From Duganella radicis (lineage in GTDB: Bacteria; Pseudomonadota; Gammaproteobacteria; Burkholderiales; Burkholderiaceae_D), in the NCBI RefSeq assembly GCF_009720825.1, contig NZ_WNKY01000016.1, forward strand, positions 60,517 through 124,516: a stretch of 64,000 bases of DNA, written 5' to 3'. A program made the position numbers and the translations under genes. Position 1 is the stretch's first letter; every line of letters starts with the position of its first letter. The notes under the pieces were generated by a model that had not been told where the DNA came from, searched no databases, and saw only the letters and a program-made list of their open reading frames with translations. Below are positions 50,558-58,206 of the stretch, piece after piece.

Positions 50558-51448
50558 ATGGATAGGATACAGGCCATGACGGCCTTTCTGGCAGTGGTGG
50601 ACGCGGATGGGTTCTCGGCGGCGGCACGCAAGCTGGGCGTTTCACCTTCCGTGGTGACGCGTGCGGTCACGGAACTGGAGGAACGGCTGGGCACCCGCCT
50701 GCTGACACGCACCACTCGCTTCGTCCGTCTGACGGACACGGGCCGCGTCTACGCCGAAAACTGCCGCCGCATTCTGGCCGATCTGGAAGAGGCCGACAGC
50801 ACCGCCGCCGGTGCGCACGCCGCGCCGCGCGGCGAGTTCACCATCACCGCCACCGTCAACTTTGGCGCCATGCACGTGGCGCCGGTGGTACGTGAATATC
50901 TCTCGCTTTATCCACAGGTGTCGGTGCACTGCTGGTTCATCGACCGCAATGTCAACCTGGTGGACGAAGGCGTGGACGTGGCGGTGCGTATCGGCGAATT
51001 GCCGGACTCCTCGCTGCAAGCGATCCGGGTGGGACGCGTGCGGCAGGTGCTGTGCGCGTCGCCCGCCTACCTTGCGCGGCAGGGCGTGCCGCGGCGCCCC
51101 GAGGATTTGTCGCAGCACACCATCGTCACCGCCACCGGCCTGACGCCAACACCGGAGCTGCGGTTCGCCAACGATCTGAAGGTACGCGTGCAACCGCGCA
51201 TGACCACCACCACCAACGAATCGGCGGCCGCCATGGCGATTGCCGGTTTCTGCATCACGCGCCTGCCGCTGTACCAGATCGCTCCGGCCGTGCGGCGCGG
51301 CGAGCTGCAACTGGTGTTGGAACAATTCGAGCGTCCCGCGCTGCCCATCCACGTCGTGCACCGCGAAGGGCGGAATGCATCGAGCAAAATCCGCACCTTC
51401 ATCGATATGACGGTGGCGGCGCTGCGCAAGGACGCCAGCCTGCAATAG
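50558..51448 (+). CDS. LysR-family transcriptional regulator
   Basis: 296 residues. The winged helix is AFLAVVDADGFSAAARKLGV SPSVVTRAVTELEERLGT; the effector domain contains FTITATVNFGAMHVAPVVRE, NLVDEGVDVAVRIGELPDSS and AAMAIAGFCITRLPLYQIAP, typical of the YhcS/DmlR-type subgroup. Its stop directly abuts that of the convergent exported hydrolase (TAGTCA). No divergent neighbour exists, so its target is unclear; the convergent hydrolase is a candidate. Confidence 0.92.
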   Translation: MDRIQAMTAFLAVVDADGFSAAARKLGVSPSVVTRAVTELEERLGTRLLTRTTRFVRLTDTGRVYAENCRRILADLEEADSTAAGAHAAPRGEFTITATVNFGAMHVAPVVREYLSLYPQVSVHCWFIDRNVNLVDEGVDVAVRIGELPDSSLQAIRVGRVRQVLCASPAYLARQGVPRRPEDLSQHTIVTATGLTPTPELRFANDLKVRVQPRMTTTTNESAAAMAIAGFCITRLPLYQIAPAVRRGELQLVLEQFERPALPIHVVHREGRNASSKIRTFIDMTVAALRKDASLQ

Positions 51449-52375
51449 TCAGCGCTTGAATGCCCGCATGTACTGATCGGTCAGCGTGGCGACTTCGTCC
51501 AGCCTGGTGTCCATCGCAAAGTGGCCGGCGTCGAGGATGGCAATGCGTGCCTGCGGCACATCGCGCTTGAAGGCCTGCGCGCCCGCCACGGTGAAGGCCA
51601 GATCGTGCCTGCCCCAGACCACCAGCGTCGGCAACTGGTGCGCGGCCAGCCATTGTTGCCACTGCGGATATGCCGCCAGATTGTGCCGATAGTCGTAGAT
51701 CAGTTCCGATTGAATCGCCGCCTGCCCGGGCCGGTTGAGATAGGCATACTCGTCCATCCACAGATCCGGATCGTAGGCCTCCACATCCGGATCGCTGCCG
51801 AGATGGCGGTTTTTCGTGACGGCCAGCGACAGGTGTGCTGCGCGGACCTTTTCCTCATGCGCGGCGCGATCGCTCCAGAACGGCTTGCGTGCCGCCCACA
51901 GCGCGCCGAGGCCTTCTTCGTAGACATTCCCGTTCTGAAAAATCGTGCCCTGGATGGCATCCGGCCGCCGGACCGCCATGCGCATGCCGACCGGCGCGCC
52001 GTAATCCTGCATGAACAGCACGTAACGCCGCACGCCGACGGCGTCGGTAAACTTGTGCATCACTTCCGACAGATGCTCGAAGGTGTAGACAAACTCCGCT
52101 GGCGAAGGCGCATCGCTATTGCCGAAGCCGGGATAGTCCGGCGCGATCAAGTGGTAACGGTCGCCCAGCTTGCGCATCAAGCCGTCATACATGCGCGATG
52201 AGCTGGGCACGCCGTGCAGCAGCAACAGCGTCGGCTTGTCCGGCGAACCGGCTTCGCGGTAAGCGATGTTGACGCCATCGATGGTCACATGGCGATAGAC
52301 GACCGGCGCGGCGATGGCCGAAGTGCTTGCCGTGATGGCCAGAGCGGCGGCAGCGGCGATTTGTTGAGCATTCAT
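51449..52375 (-). CDS. Exported alpha/beta hydrolase with Asp nucleophile (dehalogenase/epoxide-hydrolase-like)
   Basis: 308 residues. Signal peptide MNAQQIAAAAALAITASTSA, cleavage near AIAAP. HGVP (54-57) is the oxyanion loop, FMQDYGAPVG puts Asp (D124) at the nucleophile elbow where esterases have Ser, and LDAGHFAMD supplies the His. This is the pattern of haloalkane dehalogenases and epoxide hydrolases, here with a periplasmic signal. CAGGAGATCACC precedes ATG 52375. Substrate unknown. Confidence 0.88.
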   Translation of the reverse strand: MNAQQIAAAAALAITASTSAIAAPVVYRHVTIDGVNIAYREAGSPDKPTLLLLHGVPSSSRMYDGLMRKLGDRYHLIAPDYPGFGNSDAPSPAEFVYTFEHLSEVMHKFTDAVGVRRYVLFMQDYGAPVGMRMAVRRPDAIQGTIFQNGNVYEEGLGALWAARKPFWSDRAAHEEKVRAAHLSLAVTKNRHLGSDPDVEAYDPDLWMDEYAYLNRPGQAAIQSELIYDYRHNLAAYPQWQQWLAAHQLPTLVVWGRHDLAFTVAGAQAFKRDVPQARIAILDAGHFAMDTRLDEVATLTDQYMRAFKR

Positions 52376-52465
52376 GGTGATCTCCTGGGTTTGGATAGCG
52401 CCAGTGTCACTGATCGCACAGCCGGTGAGAATGGCCATTTCCGGCAATGCACTTTTCCAAATCAG

Positions 52466-52503
52466 GAAATAAAAAACCCGAAAGCCGTTGCCAGCTTTCG
52501 GGT
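52466..52503 (-). terminator. Intrinsic terminator of ettA
   Basis: A 10-bp perfect stem ACCCGAAAGC / GCTTTCGGGT with an 8-base loop is followed on the minus strand by a T-run (TTTTTTATTT). It lies 22 bases after the ettA stop. Confidence 0.9.
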
Positions 52504-52524
52504 CGGGTCCGAGCCAATAGGCGC

Positions 52525-54192
52525 TTAGTTGGTCAGCGGCTTGTAGCGGATACGCTTCGGCTTGGCGCCTTCTTCGCCCAGGCGTTTCTTCTTGTCGGCT
52601 TCGTATTCCTGGTAGTTACCGTCGAAGAAGGTGACTTGCGAGTTGCCCTCAAACGCCAGGATGTGGGTGGCGATGCGGTCCAGGAACCAGCGGTCGTGCG
52701 AGATCACCATCACGGAGCCGGCGAACTCCAGTAGCGCATCTTCCAGCGCGCGCAGGGTTTCCACGTCCAGGTCGTTCGACGGTTCGTCCAGCAGCAGCAC
52801 GTTGCCGCCCTTGAGCAGGGTCTTGGCCAGGTGCAGACGGCCGCGCTCACCGCCCGACAGGTTGCCGACGATTTTCTGCTGGTCGGCGCCCTTGAAGTTG
52901 AAGCGGCCCAGATAGGCGCGCGACGGCATTTCGAAGCGGCCCACGCTCAGGATGTCGGCGCCGCCCGAGACGTCTTCAAACACGGTCTTGGCGTCGGCCA
53001 GCTTGTCGCGGCTCTGGTCCACCAGCGAGATTTTCGCGGTCTTGCCGATCACCACTTCGCCGCTGTCCGGCTGGTCCAGGCCGGCGATCATCTTGAACAG
53101 GGTCGATTTACCGGCGCCGTTCGGGCCGATGATGCCGACGATGGCGCCCGGCGGAATCGTGAACGACACATTGTCCAGCAGCAGGCGGTCGCCAAAGCCC
53201 TTCGACACGTTCTTGAATTCGATCACTTCATTGCCCAGACGCTCGGCCACAGGGATGAAGATCTCCTGCGTCTCGTTGCGCTTCTGGTATTCGTACTCGC
53301 TCAGCTCGTTGAAGCGGGCCAGACGGGCTTTCGACTTGGCCTGGCGCGCCTTCGGATTCTGGCGCGACCATTCCAGTTCCTTTTGCAGCGCCTTCTGGCG
53401 TGCCGATTCGGTGGCTTCTTCCTGCTTCAGGCGGTCCTGCTTCTGCTCCAGCCACGAGGAATAGTTGCCCTTCCATGGAATGCCATGGCCGCGGTCCAGT
53501 TCCAGGATCCACTCGGCGGCGTTGTCGAGGAAGTAGCGATCGTGGGTGATGCCGACCACGGTGCCGGGGAAGCGCACCAGGAATTGTTCCAGCCATTCCA
53601 CCGACTCCGCGTCCAGGTGGTTGGTCGGTTCGTCGAGCAGCAGCATGTCCGGTTTGGACAGCAGCAGTTTGCACAGCGCCACGCGGCGCTTTTCACCGCC
53701 CGACAGCACGCCGATTTTCTGATCCCACGGCGGCAGGCGCAGCGCGTCGGCGGCCATTTCCAGTTGCAGGTTGAGGTTGCCGCCATCGGCCGCGGCGATG
53801 ATCGACTCCAGACGCTCCTGCTCCTTGGCCAGCGCGTCGAAGTCGGCGTTTTCATCGGCGTAGGCGGCGTACACGGCCTCCAGCTTGGCTTGCGCCTCAA
53901 ACGCTTCGCCCAGGCCGGACTCGACTTCCTGGCGCACGGTTTTTTCCGGGTCCAGCTGCGGTTCCTGCGGCAGGTAGCCGATGCTCAGGCCCGGCATCGG
54001 GCGTGCTTCGCCCTGGATGTCGGTATCGATGCCTGCCATAATTTTCAGCAAGCTCGACTTACCGGAGCCGTTCAGGCCCAGCACGCCGATCTTTGCGCCC
54101 GGGAAGAAGGACAGCGAAATATCTTTCAGAATCTGGCGCTTGGGCGGGACGATTTTGCCCACGCGGTTCATGGTATAGACGTAATTTGCCAT
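52525..54192 (-). CDS. ettA: Energy-dependent translational throttle protein EttA (ABC-F)
   Basis: 555 residues with two ABC domains and no membrane part. Walker A loops GLNGSGKSS and GPNGAGKST, signatures VLSGGEKRRVALCKLLL and NLSGGERGRLHLAKTLL, Walker B DMLLLDEPTNHLDAESVEW and VLLLDEPSNDLDVETLRALE. The EttA arm lies in the first domain and the linker is long and charged (QDRLKQEEATESARQKALQK). EttA binds the ribosomal E site and regulates the first peptide bond according to ATP/ADP. Length is exactly the family's usual. It has its own terminator. Confidence 0.97.
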   Translation of the reverse strand: MANYVYTMNRVGKIVPPKRQILKDISLSFFPGAKIGVLGLNGSGKSSLLKIMAGIDTDIQGEARPMPGLSIGYLPQEPQLDPEKTVRQEVESGLGEAFEAQAKLEAVYAAYADENADFDALAKEQERLESIIAAADGGNLNLQLEMAADALRLPPWDQKIGVLSGGEKRRVALCKLLLSKPDMLLLDEPTNHLDAESVEWLEQFLVRFPGTVVGITHDRYFLDNAAEWILELDRGHGIPWKGNYSSWLEQKQDRLKQEEATESARQKALQKELEWSRQNPKARQAKSKARLARFNELSEYEYQKRNETQEIFIPVAERLGNEVIEFKNVSKGFGDRLLLDNVSFTIPPGAIVGIIGPNGAGKSTLFKMIAGLDQPDSGEVVIGKTAKISLVDQSRDKLADAKTVFEDVSGGADILSVGRFEMPSRAYLGRFNFKGADQQKIVGNLSGGERGRLHLAKTLLKGGNVLLLDEPSNDLDVETLRALEDALLEFAGSVMVISHDRWFLDRIATHILAFEGNSQVTFFDGNYQEYEADKKKRLGEEGAKPKRIRYKPLTN

Positions 54193-54261
54193 TGAGAATC
54201 TCAGTGAAGGTATAAATGCAGGGAAGGACGACAGGATACGATAAATCCCGCCATCTTCCCA

Positions 54262-55137
54262 CTATTTAGCGCGTTTGCCGACCCACAGCCCTTCGGCCAC
54301 GTACAGGATCAGCGCCGCCCAGATGATCAGGAAGCCGGTCATGCGCTCGGCCGTGAACGCTTCATGGAACACCCACACGCCCAGCAGCGCCTGCATGGTG
54401 GGCGACAGGTATTGCAGCAAGCCCAGCACCGCCATCGGGATCTTGCGCGCGCCGGCCGCGAACAGCAGCAGCGGGATGGCGGTGATCGGCCCGGCCGCCG
54501 CCAGCAACCAGCGGGTGCTGTCGTGCGGGGTATTGATGAAGGTGTTCTGGCCATGGAAGCTCAGCCACAGTACGTAAATCAGCGCCAGCGGGAACAACAT
54601 CATGGTTTCCAGCGACAGGCCCTCCAGCGCCGCCAGTGCCGCCGTCTTGCGCAGCAGGCCATAGCCGCCGAAGGTGATGCCCAAAATTAAGGCAATCCAC
54701 GGCAGCTGGCCGGCCTGCCAGGTCAGCCAGGCCACGCCGGCGGCCGCCACGCTGATGGCGATCCATTGGCCGCGCCGCAGATGCTCTTTCAGCACCACCA
54801 GCCCCAGCAGCACATTCACCAGCGGATTGATGAAGTAGCCGAGGCTGGCGTCGATCACGTGGCCGTTGTTGACCGACCAGATGTAGACGCCCCAGTTGGC
54901 CGTCAGCAGCAGGGCGCTTGCCATAAAACTCAGCAGGATGCGCGGCTGTTGCAGCACCTTGGGCAGCCATTTCCACTGCTGGCGCGCGGTCAGCACGATC
55001 ACCAGGAACAGCAGCGACCACAGCATGCGGTGCGCCAGGATTTCCTGCGGCGGCACCTCGTTGATGGCGTGGAAGTACAGCGGGAACAAGCCCCAGCACA
55101 GAAAGGCCGACGTCGCGTACAAAATTCCTGAATTCAT
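54262..55137 (-). CDS. rarD: EamA-family transporter RarD
   Basis: 291 residues, ten membrane helices in two EamA repeats. YATSAFLCWGLFPLYFHAIN, VPPQEILAHRMLWSLLFLV and IDASLGYFINPLVNVLLGLV are characteristic of RarD (chloramphenicol-sensitive-type permease). Substrate unknown. Divergent from kup, 206 bases between starts. Confidence 0.94.
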   Translation of the reverse strand: MNSGILYATSAFLCWGLFPLYFHAINEVPPQEILAHRMLWSLLFLVIVLTARQQWKWLPKVLQQPRILLSFMASALLLTANWGVYIWSVNNGHVIDASLGYFINPLVNVLLGLVVLKEHLRRGQWIAISVAAAGVAWLTWQAGQLPWIALILGITFGGYGLLRKTAALAALEGLSLETMMLFPLALIYVLWLSFHGQNTFINTPHDSTRWLLAAAGPITAIPLLLFAAGARKIPMAVLGLLQYLSPTMQALLGVWVFHEAFTAERMTGFLIIWAALILYVAEGLWVGKRAK

Positions 55138-55269
55138 GGGGTGCGACTGCGAAAAGTAAGAGTAGGTCGATCATTATCGCTCATCCGCGCGCGCTCCGCA
55201 GGCGCCGCTCTCGCGCTCGCGTCCGCGGCGGCGTACACTCTCGGTATTGACCGTTTGGAACGTCTCCAT

Positions 55270-55347
55270 ATGCCAAAATATTCTTGCCTTTTGCCTACGC
55301 TTGGCCTATTGTGCAATGCACCAAAACAACAACAGGTGCAACCTTGA
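55270..55347 (+). CDS. Possible 25-codon upstream ORF overlapping the kup start
   Basis: ATG 55270 opens MPKYSCLLPTLGLLCN... and closes with a TGA that overlaps the TTG start of kup as TTGA, the same geometry as ATGA coupling. The ribosome site is weak and the same frame is open further upstream. It may be a translated leader feeding ribosomes to the TTG start, or chance. Confidence 0.3.
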   Translation: MPKYSCLLPTLGLLCNAPKQQQVQP

Positions 55348-57224
55348 CCGAGCAACATAAGAAAAGCAGTCTCGCGGCACTCACGCTGGCCGCTGTCGGC
55401 ATTGTCTATGGCGACATCGGTACCAGTCCTCTCTACACCCTCAAAACCGTCTTCGATCCCGAGCATGGCCTGGCGCTGACCGAGGGCAATCTGCTGGGCA
55501 TCATCTCCCTGATTTTCTGGGGCCTGACCATCATCGTTTCGCTCAAATACGTCAGCCTGGTGCTGCGCGCCGACAACCGCGGCGAGGGCGGCATCATGGC
55601 GCTGATGGCGCTGGCGCTCAATTCCGTCACCAAGGCGGCGCCGAAATGGCACTACCCGCTGATGCTGCTGGGCGTGTTCGGCGCCACCATGTTCTACGGC
55701 GACAGCGTGATCACGCCGGCCATCTCGGTGCTGGGCGCGATCGAAGGCCTGGAGGTGGCGGCGCCGGGACTGGAACAGTACATCGTCCCGCTCACCATCA
55801 TCGTGCTGATCACCCTGTACGCCATGCAGCGCCACGGCACCGCCGGCATCGGCCGCTTCTTCGGCCCCATCATGGTGGTGTGGTTTGCCACGCTGGCCGT
55901 GATGGGGCTGGTGAACATCGTCGAGGCGCCACGCGTGCTGTACGCGCTCAATCCGTTCAATGCGCTGCGCTTCATGTACGAAAACAGCATGATCGCCTTC
56001 GTCGCGCTGGGCGCGGTGGTGCTGGCGCTGACCGGCGCCGAGGCGCTGTATGCGGACATGGGCCACTTCGGCAAGAAACCGATCCGCGCCGCCTGGTTCA
56101 TGATCGTGTTCCCGGCGCTGGCGCTGAACTACCTGGGCCAGGGCGCGCTGCTGTTGACGCACCCGGACGCGGTGACCAATCCCTTCTTCCATCAACTGGG
56201 CGAGTGGAGCGTGTACCCGCTGGTGGTGCTGTCGACGCTGGCGGCGGTGATCGCCTCGCAGGCCACCATCTCCGGCACCTTCTCGATGACCAAGCAGGCC
56301 ATCGCGCTGGGCCTGCTGCCGCGCATGCGTATCCTGCACACCTCGGCCAGCGAGATCGGCCAGATCTATATCCCGGCGGTCAACTGGCTGCAACTGGTGG
56401 TGGTGCTGCTGGCGGTGGTGGGCTTCGGTTCTTCCGACAAGCTGGCCGGCGCCTACGGCATCGCCGTCACCGCGACCATGCTGGCCACCACCGTGCTGAC
56501 CTTCTTCGTGATCCGCTACCGCTGGCACCTGCCGCTGGTGCTGTGCTTTGGCGCCACCGGCTTCTTCCTGGCGCTGGACATCGCCCTGTTCTCGGCCAGC
56601 ACCCTGAAGCTGTTCCACGGCGGCTGGTTCCCGCTGCTGCTGGGCGTGGTGCTGTTCACCGTGATGCTGACCTGGAAACGCGGCCGCGAGCTGGTGTTCG
56701 AGAATCTGCAAAAGCACGCGATTCCGCTGGAAGAGTTCCTGTCTTCGCTGTTCGTGGCGCCGCCGACCCGCGTGTACGGCACCGCCATCTTCATGCGCGG
56801 TGAAAGCGATGGCGTGCCGCACGCGCTGCTGCACAACCTGTCGCACAACAAGGTGCTGCACGAGCGCGTGGTGTTCCTGACCGTGCACATCATCGAGGAG
56901 CCGTATGTGACGGAGGCCGAGCAGGTCAAGGTGACCGACCTGGGCCACCAGTGCTACCAGCTGAATATCTACTACGGCTTCAAGGATGAACCGGACATCC
57001 CGCGCGTGATGCGGCTGTGCGAGTGCCTGGAGTTGCCGTTCGAGATGATGGAGACCTCCTTCTTCATCGCCCGCCAGACCGTGATTTCGGCGCCGGGTTC
57101 CGGCATGGCGACCTGGCGCGAGCACCTGTTCGTGGCCATGTCGCGCAATGCGCGCGGCGCCGCCGACTACTACCAGATTCCGCCCAACCGTGTGATTGAA
57201 CTTGGCACGCAAGTGGAAATTTGA
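55344..57224 (+). CDS. kup: Low-affinity potassium transport system protein Kup
   Basis: 626 residues: twelve membrane helices and a cytoplasmic C-terminal domain of about 170 residues. LAAVGIVYGDIGTSPLYTLK, GMATMFYGDSVITPAISVLG-type motif (GATMFYGDSVITPAI), ALTGAEALYADMGHFGKKPI and NYLGQGALLLTHPD are the Kup signatures. It takes up K+ with protons. The start is TTG 55344, where homologues begin (TEQHKKSS); no ATG fits. Confidence 0.96.
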   Translation: MTEQHKKSSLAALTLAAVGIVYGDIGTSPLYTLKTVFDPEHGLALTEGNLLGIISLIFWGLTIIVSLKYVSLVLRADNRGEGGIMALMALALNSVTKAAPKWHYPLMLLGVFGATMFYGDSVITPAISVLGAIEGLEVAAPGLEQYIVPLTIIVLITLYAMQRHGTAGIGRFFGPIMVVWFATLAVMGLVNIVEAPRVLYALNPFNALRFMYENSMIAFVALGAVVLALTGAEALYADMGHFGKKPIRAAWFMIVFPALALNYLGQGALLLTHPDAVTNPFFHQLGEWSVYPLVVLSTLAAVIASQATISGTFSMTKQAIALGLLPRMRILHTSASEIGQIYIPAVNWLQLVVVLLAVVGFGSSDKLAGAYGIAVTATMLATTVLTFFVIRYRWHLPLVLCFGATGFFLALDIALFSASTLKLFHGGWFPLLLGVVLFTVMLTWKRGRELVFENLQKHAIPLEEFLSSLFVAPPTRVYGTAIFMRGESDGVPHALLHNLSHNKVLHERVVFLTVHIIEEPYVTEAEQVKVTDLGHQCYQLNIYYGFKDEPDIPRVMRLCECLELPFEMMETSFFIARQTVISAPGSGMATWREHLFVAMSRNARGAADYYQIPPNRVIELGTQVEI

Positions 57225-57329
57225 AGACAAAATAATGTAACTGAATGTAGTGCCGGGAGTGGAAGTGGCGCGGTCTGCTAAACTTCTGCGCCGGGACGCC
57301 TGAATACGAATACTCATCAAAGGTACATA

Positions 57330-58160
57330 ATGAAATCGAAGTTGCAATTTATCGCCGCTGCGGCCTGCGTAGCGGTACTGACCGCCTGCGGTGGCGGCGC
57401 CAAGGCTCCGACCGCCGTGGTCGTGGCCCAACCGGAATACAAGCTGACCACCACCGTGGTTGGCACTGGCCTGACGGCGGCCGCCGGCGATACCGTGACG
57501 TTCAATTACACCGGCTACCTGTATGACTCGACCAAGTCCGACCTCAAGGGCAAGGTGGTCGATGTGGGCGCCTCTTATGTCGGCACGGTTGGCGTGGGCG
57601 TGCTTCCAACGGTGAGCCTGCCGGCGCCGGGCTGGGATCAGGCGCTGCTGGGCATGCAACCGGGCGGCAAGCGCACCACGGTGTTGCCGGCCAATCTGGC
57701 TTACGGCGCCAACGGACGCGCGGAGACAAAAATCAATGGCGTGACGTATGACGCCATCCCGGTGAATACGCCGATGGTGTATGACTTCGAGCTGCTGAAT
57801 GTCACCAAGGCGGTGTACGTGCCTTCGACCACCTTCACCGACGTCAAAGTGGGCACCGGCACCGCCGCCGTCAGCGGCAGCGCGGTCACCGTCACCTACA
57901 CCGGCTGGCTGTACGACGCCACCAAGGCGGACTTCAAGGGCACCCAGTTCGACACCAACGTCGGCGGCACGCCATTCGCGTTCACCGTGGGCACCGGCGT
58001 GGTGACCGGCTTCAGCATCGGCGTCACCGGCATGCAGGTCGGCGGCAAGCGTACCGTGATCGTGCCACCTGGCCAGGGTTACGGCATCGCCGGCTCCGGC
58101 GACAAGATCCCGCCTAACGCCACGCTGGTGTTCGACATCGAGCTGCTGACCGTGAAGTAA
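57330..58160 (+). CDS. Lipoprotein with tandem FKBP-type peptidyl-prolyl isomerase domains
   Basis: 276 residues. The lipobox is LTAC (Cys at about 20) after MKSKLQFIAAAACVAVLTAC. Domain 1 (about 35-150): VTFNYTGYLYDSTKSD, WDQALLGMQPGGKRTTVLPA, LAYGANGRAE. Domain 2 (about 160-276): VTVTYTGWLYDATKAD, GFSIGVTGMQVGGKRTVIVP, QGYGIAGSGDKIPPNATLVF. Domain 1 has lost parts of the usual IPPN end, so only domain 2 looks fully catalytic. It acts as an envelope foldase. Followed by a strong terminator. Confidence 0.92.
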   Translation: MKSKLQFIAAAACVAVLTACGGGAKAPTAVVVAQPEYKLTTTVVGTGLTAAAGDTVTFNYTGYLYDSTKSDLKGKVVDVGASYVGTVGVGVLPTVSLPAPGWDQALLGMQPGGKRTTVLPANLAYGANGRAETKINGVTYDAIPVNTPMVYDFELLNVTKAVYVPSTTFTDVKVGTGTAAVSGSAVTVTYTGWLYDATKADFKGTQFDTNVGGTPFAFTVGTGVVTGFSIGVTGMQVGGKRTVIVPPGQGYGIAGSGDKIPPNATLVFDIELLTVK

Positions 58161-58177
58161 GCGGACCGCATGTGAAG

Positions 58178-58206
58178 AAAAGGCAGCCTGCGGGCTGCCT
58201 TTTTTT
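58178..58206. terminator. Bidirectional intrinsic terminator between FKBP lipoprotein and ABC permease
   Basis: AGGCAGCC-TGCG-GGCTGCCT is an 8-bp stem with an A-run on the left and eight Ts on the right, 17 bases after the lipoprotein stop and touching the permease stop. Its stem sequence nearly repeats that of the atp operon terminator. Confidence 0.9.

Noticed and set aside
55138..55343. Potassium or c-di-AMP riboswitch upstream of kup
   Set aside because: No conserved riboswitch core or long paired structure was seen in the 206-base region.
55134..57659. 841-codon open frame on the minus strand opposite kup
   Set aside because: Antisense artefact: low-complexity His/Gln/Arg-rich product crossing kup and two intergenic regions.
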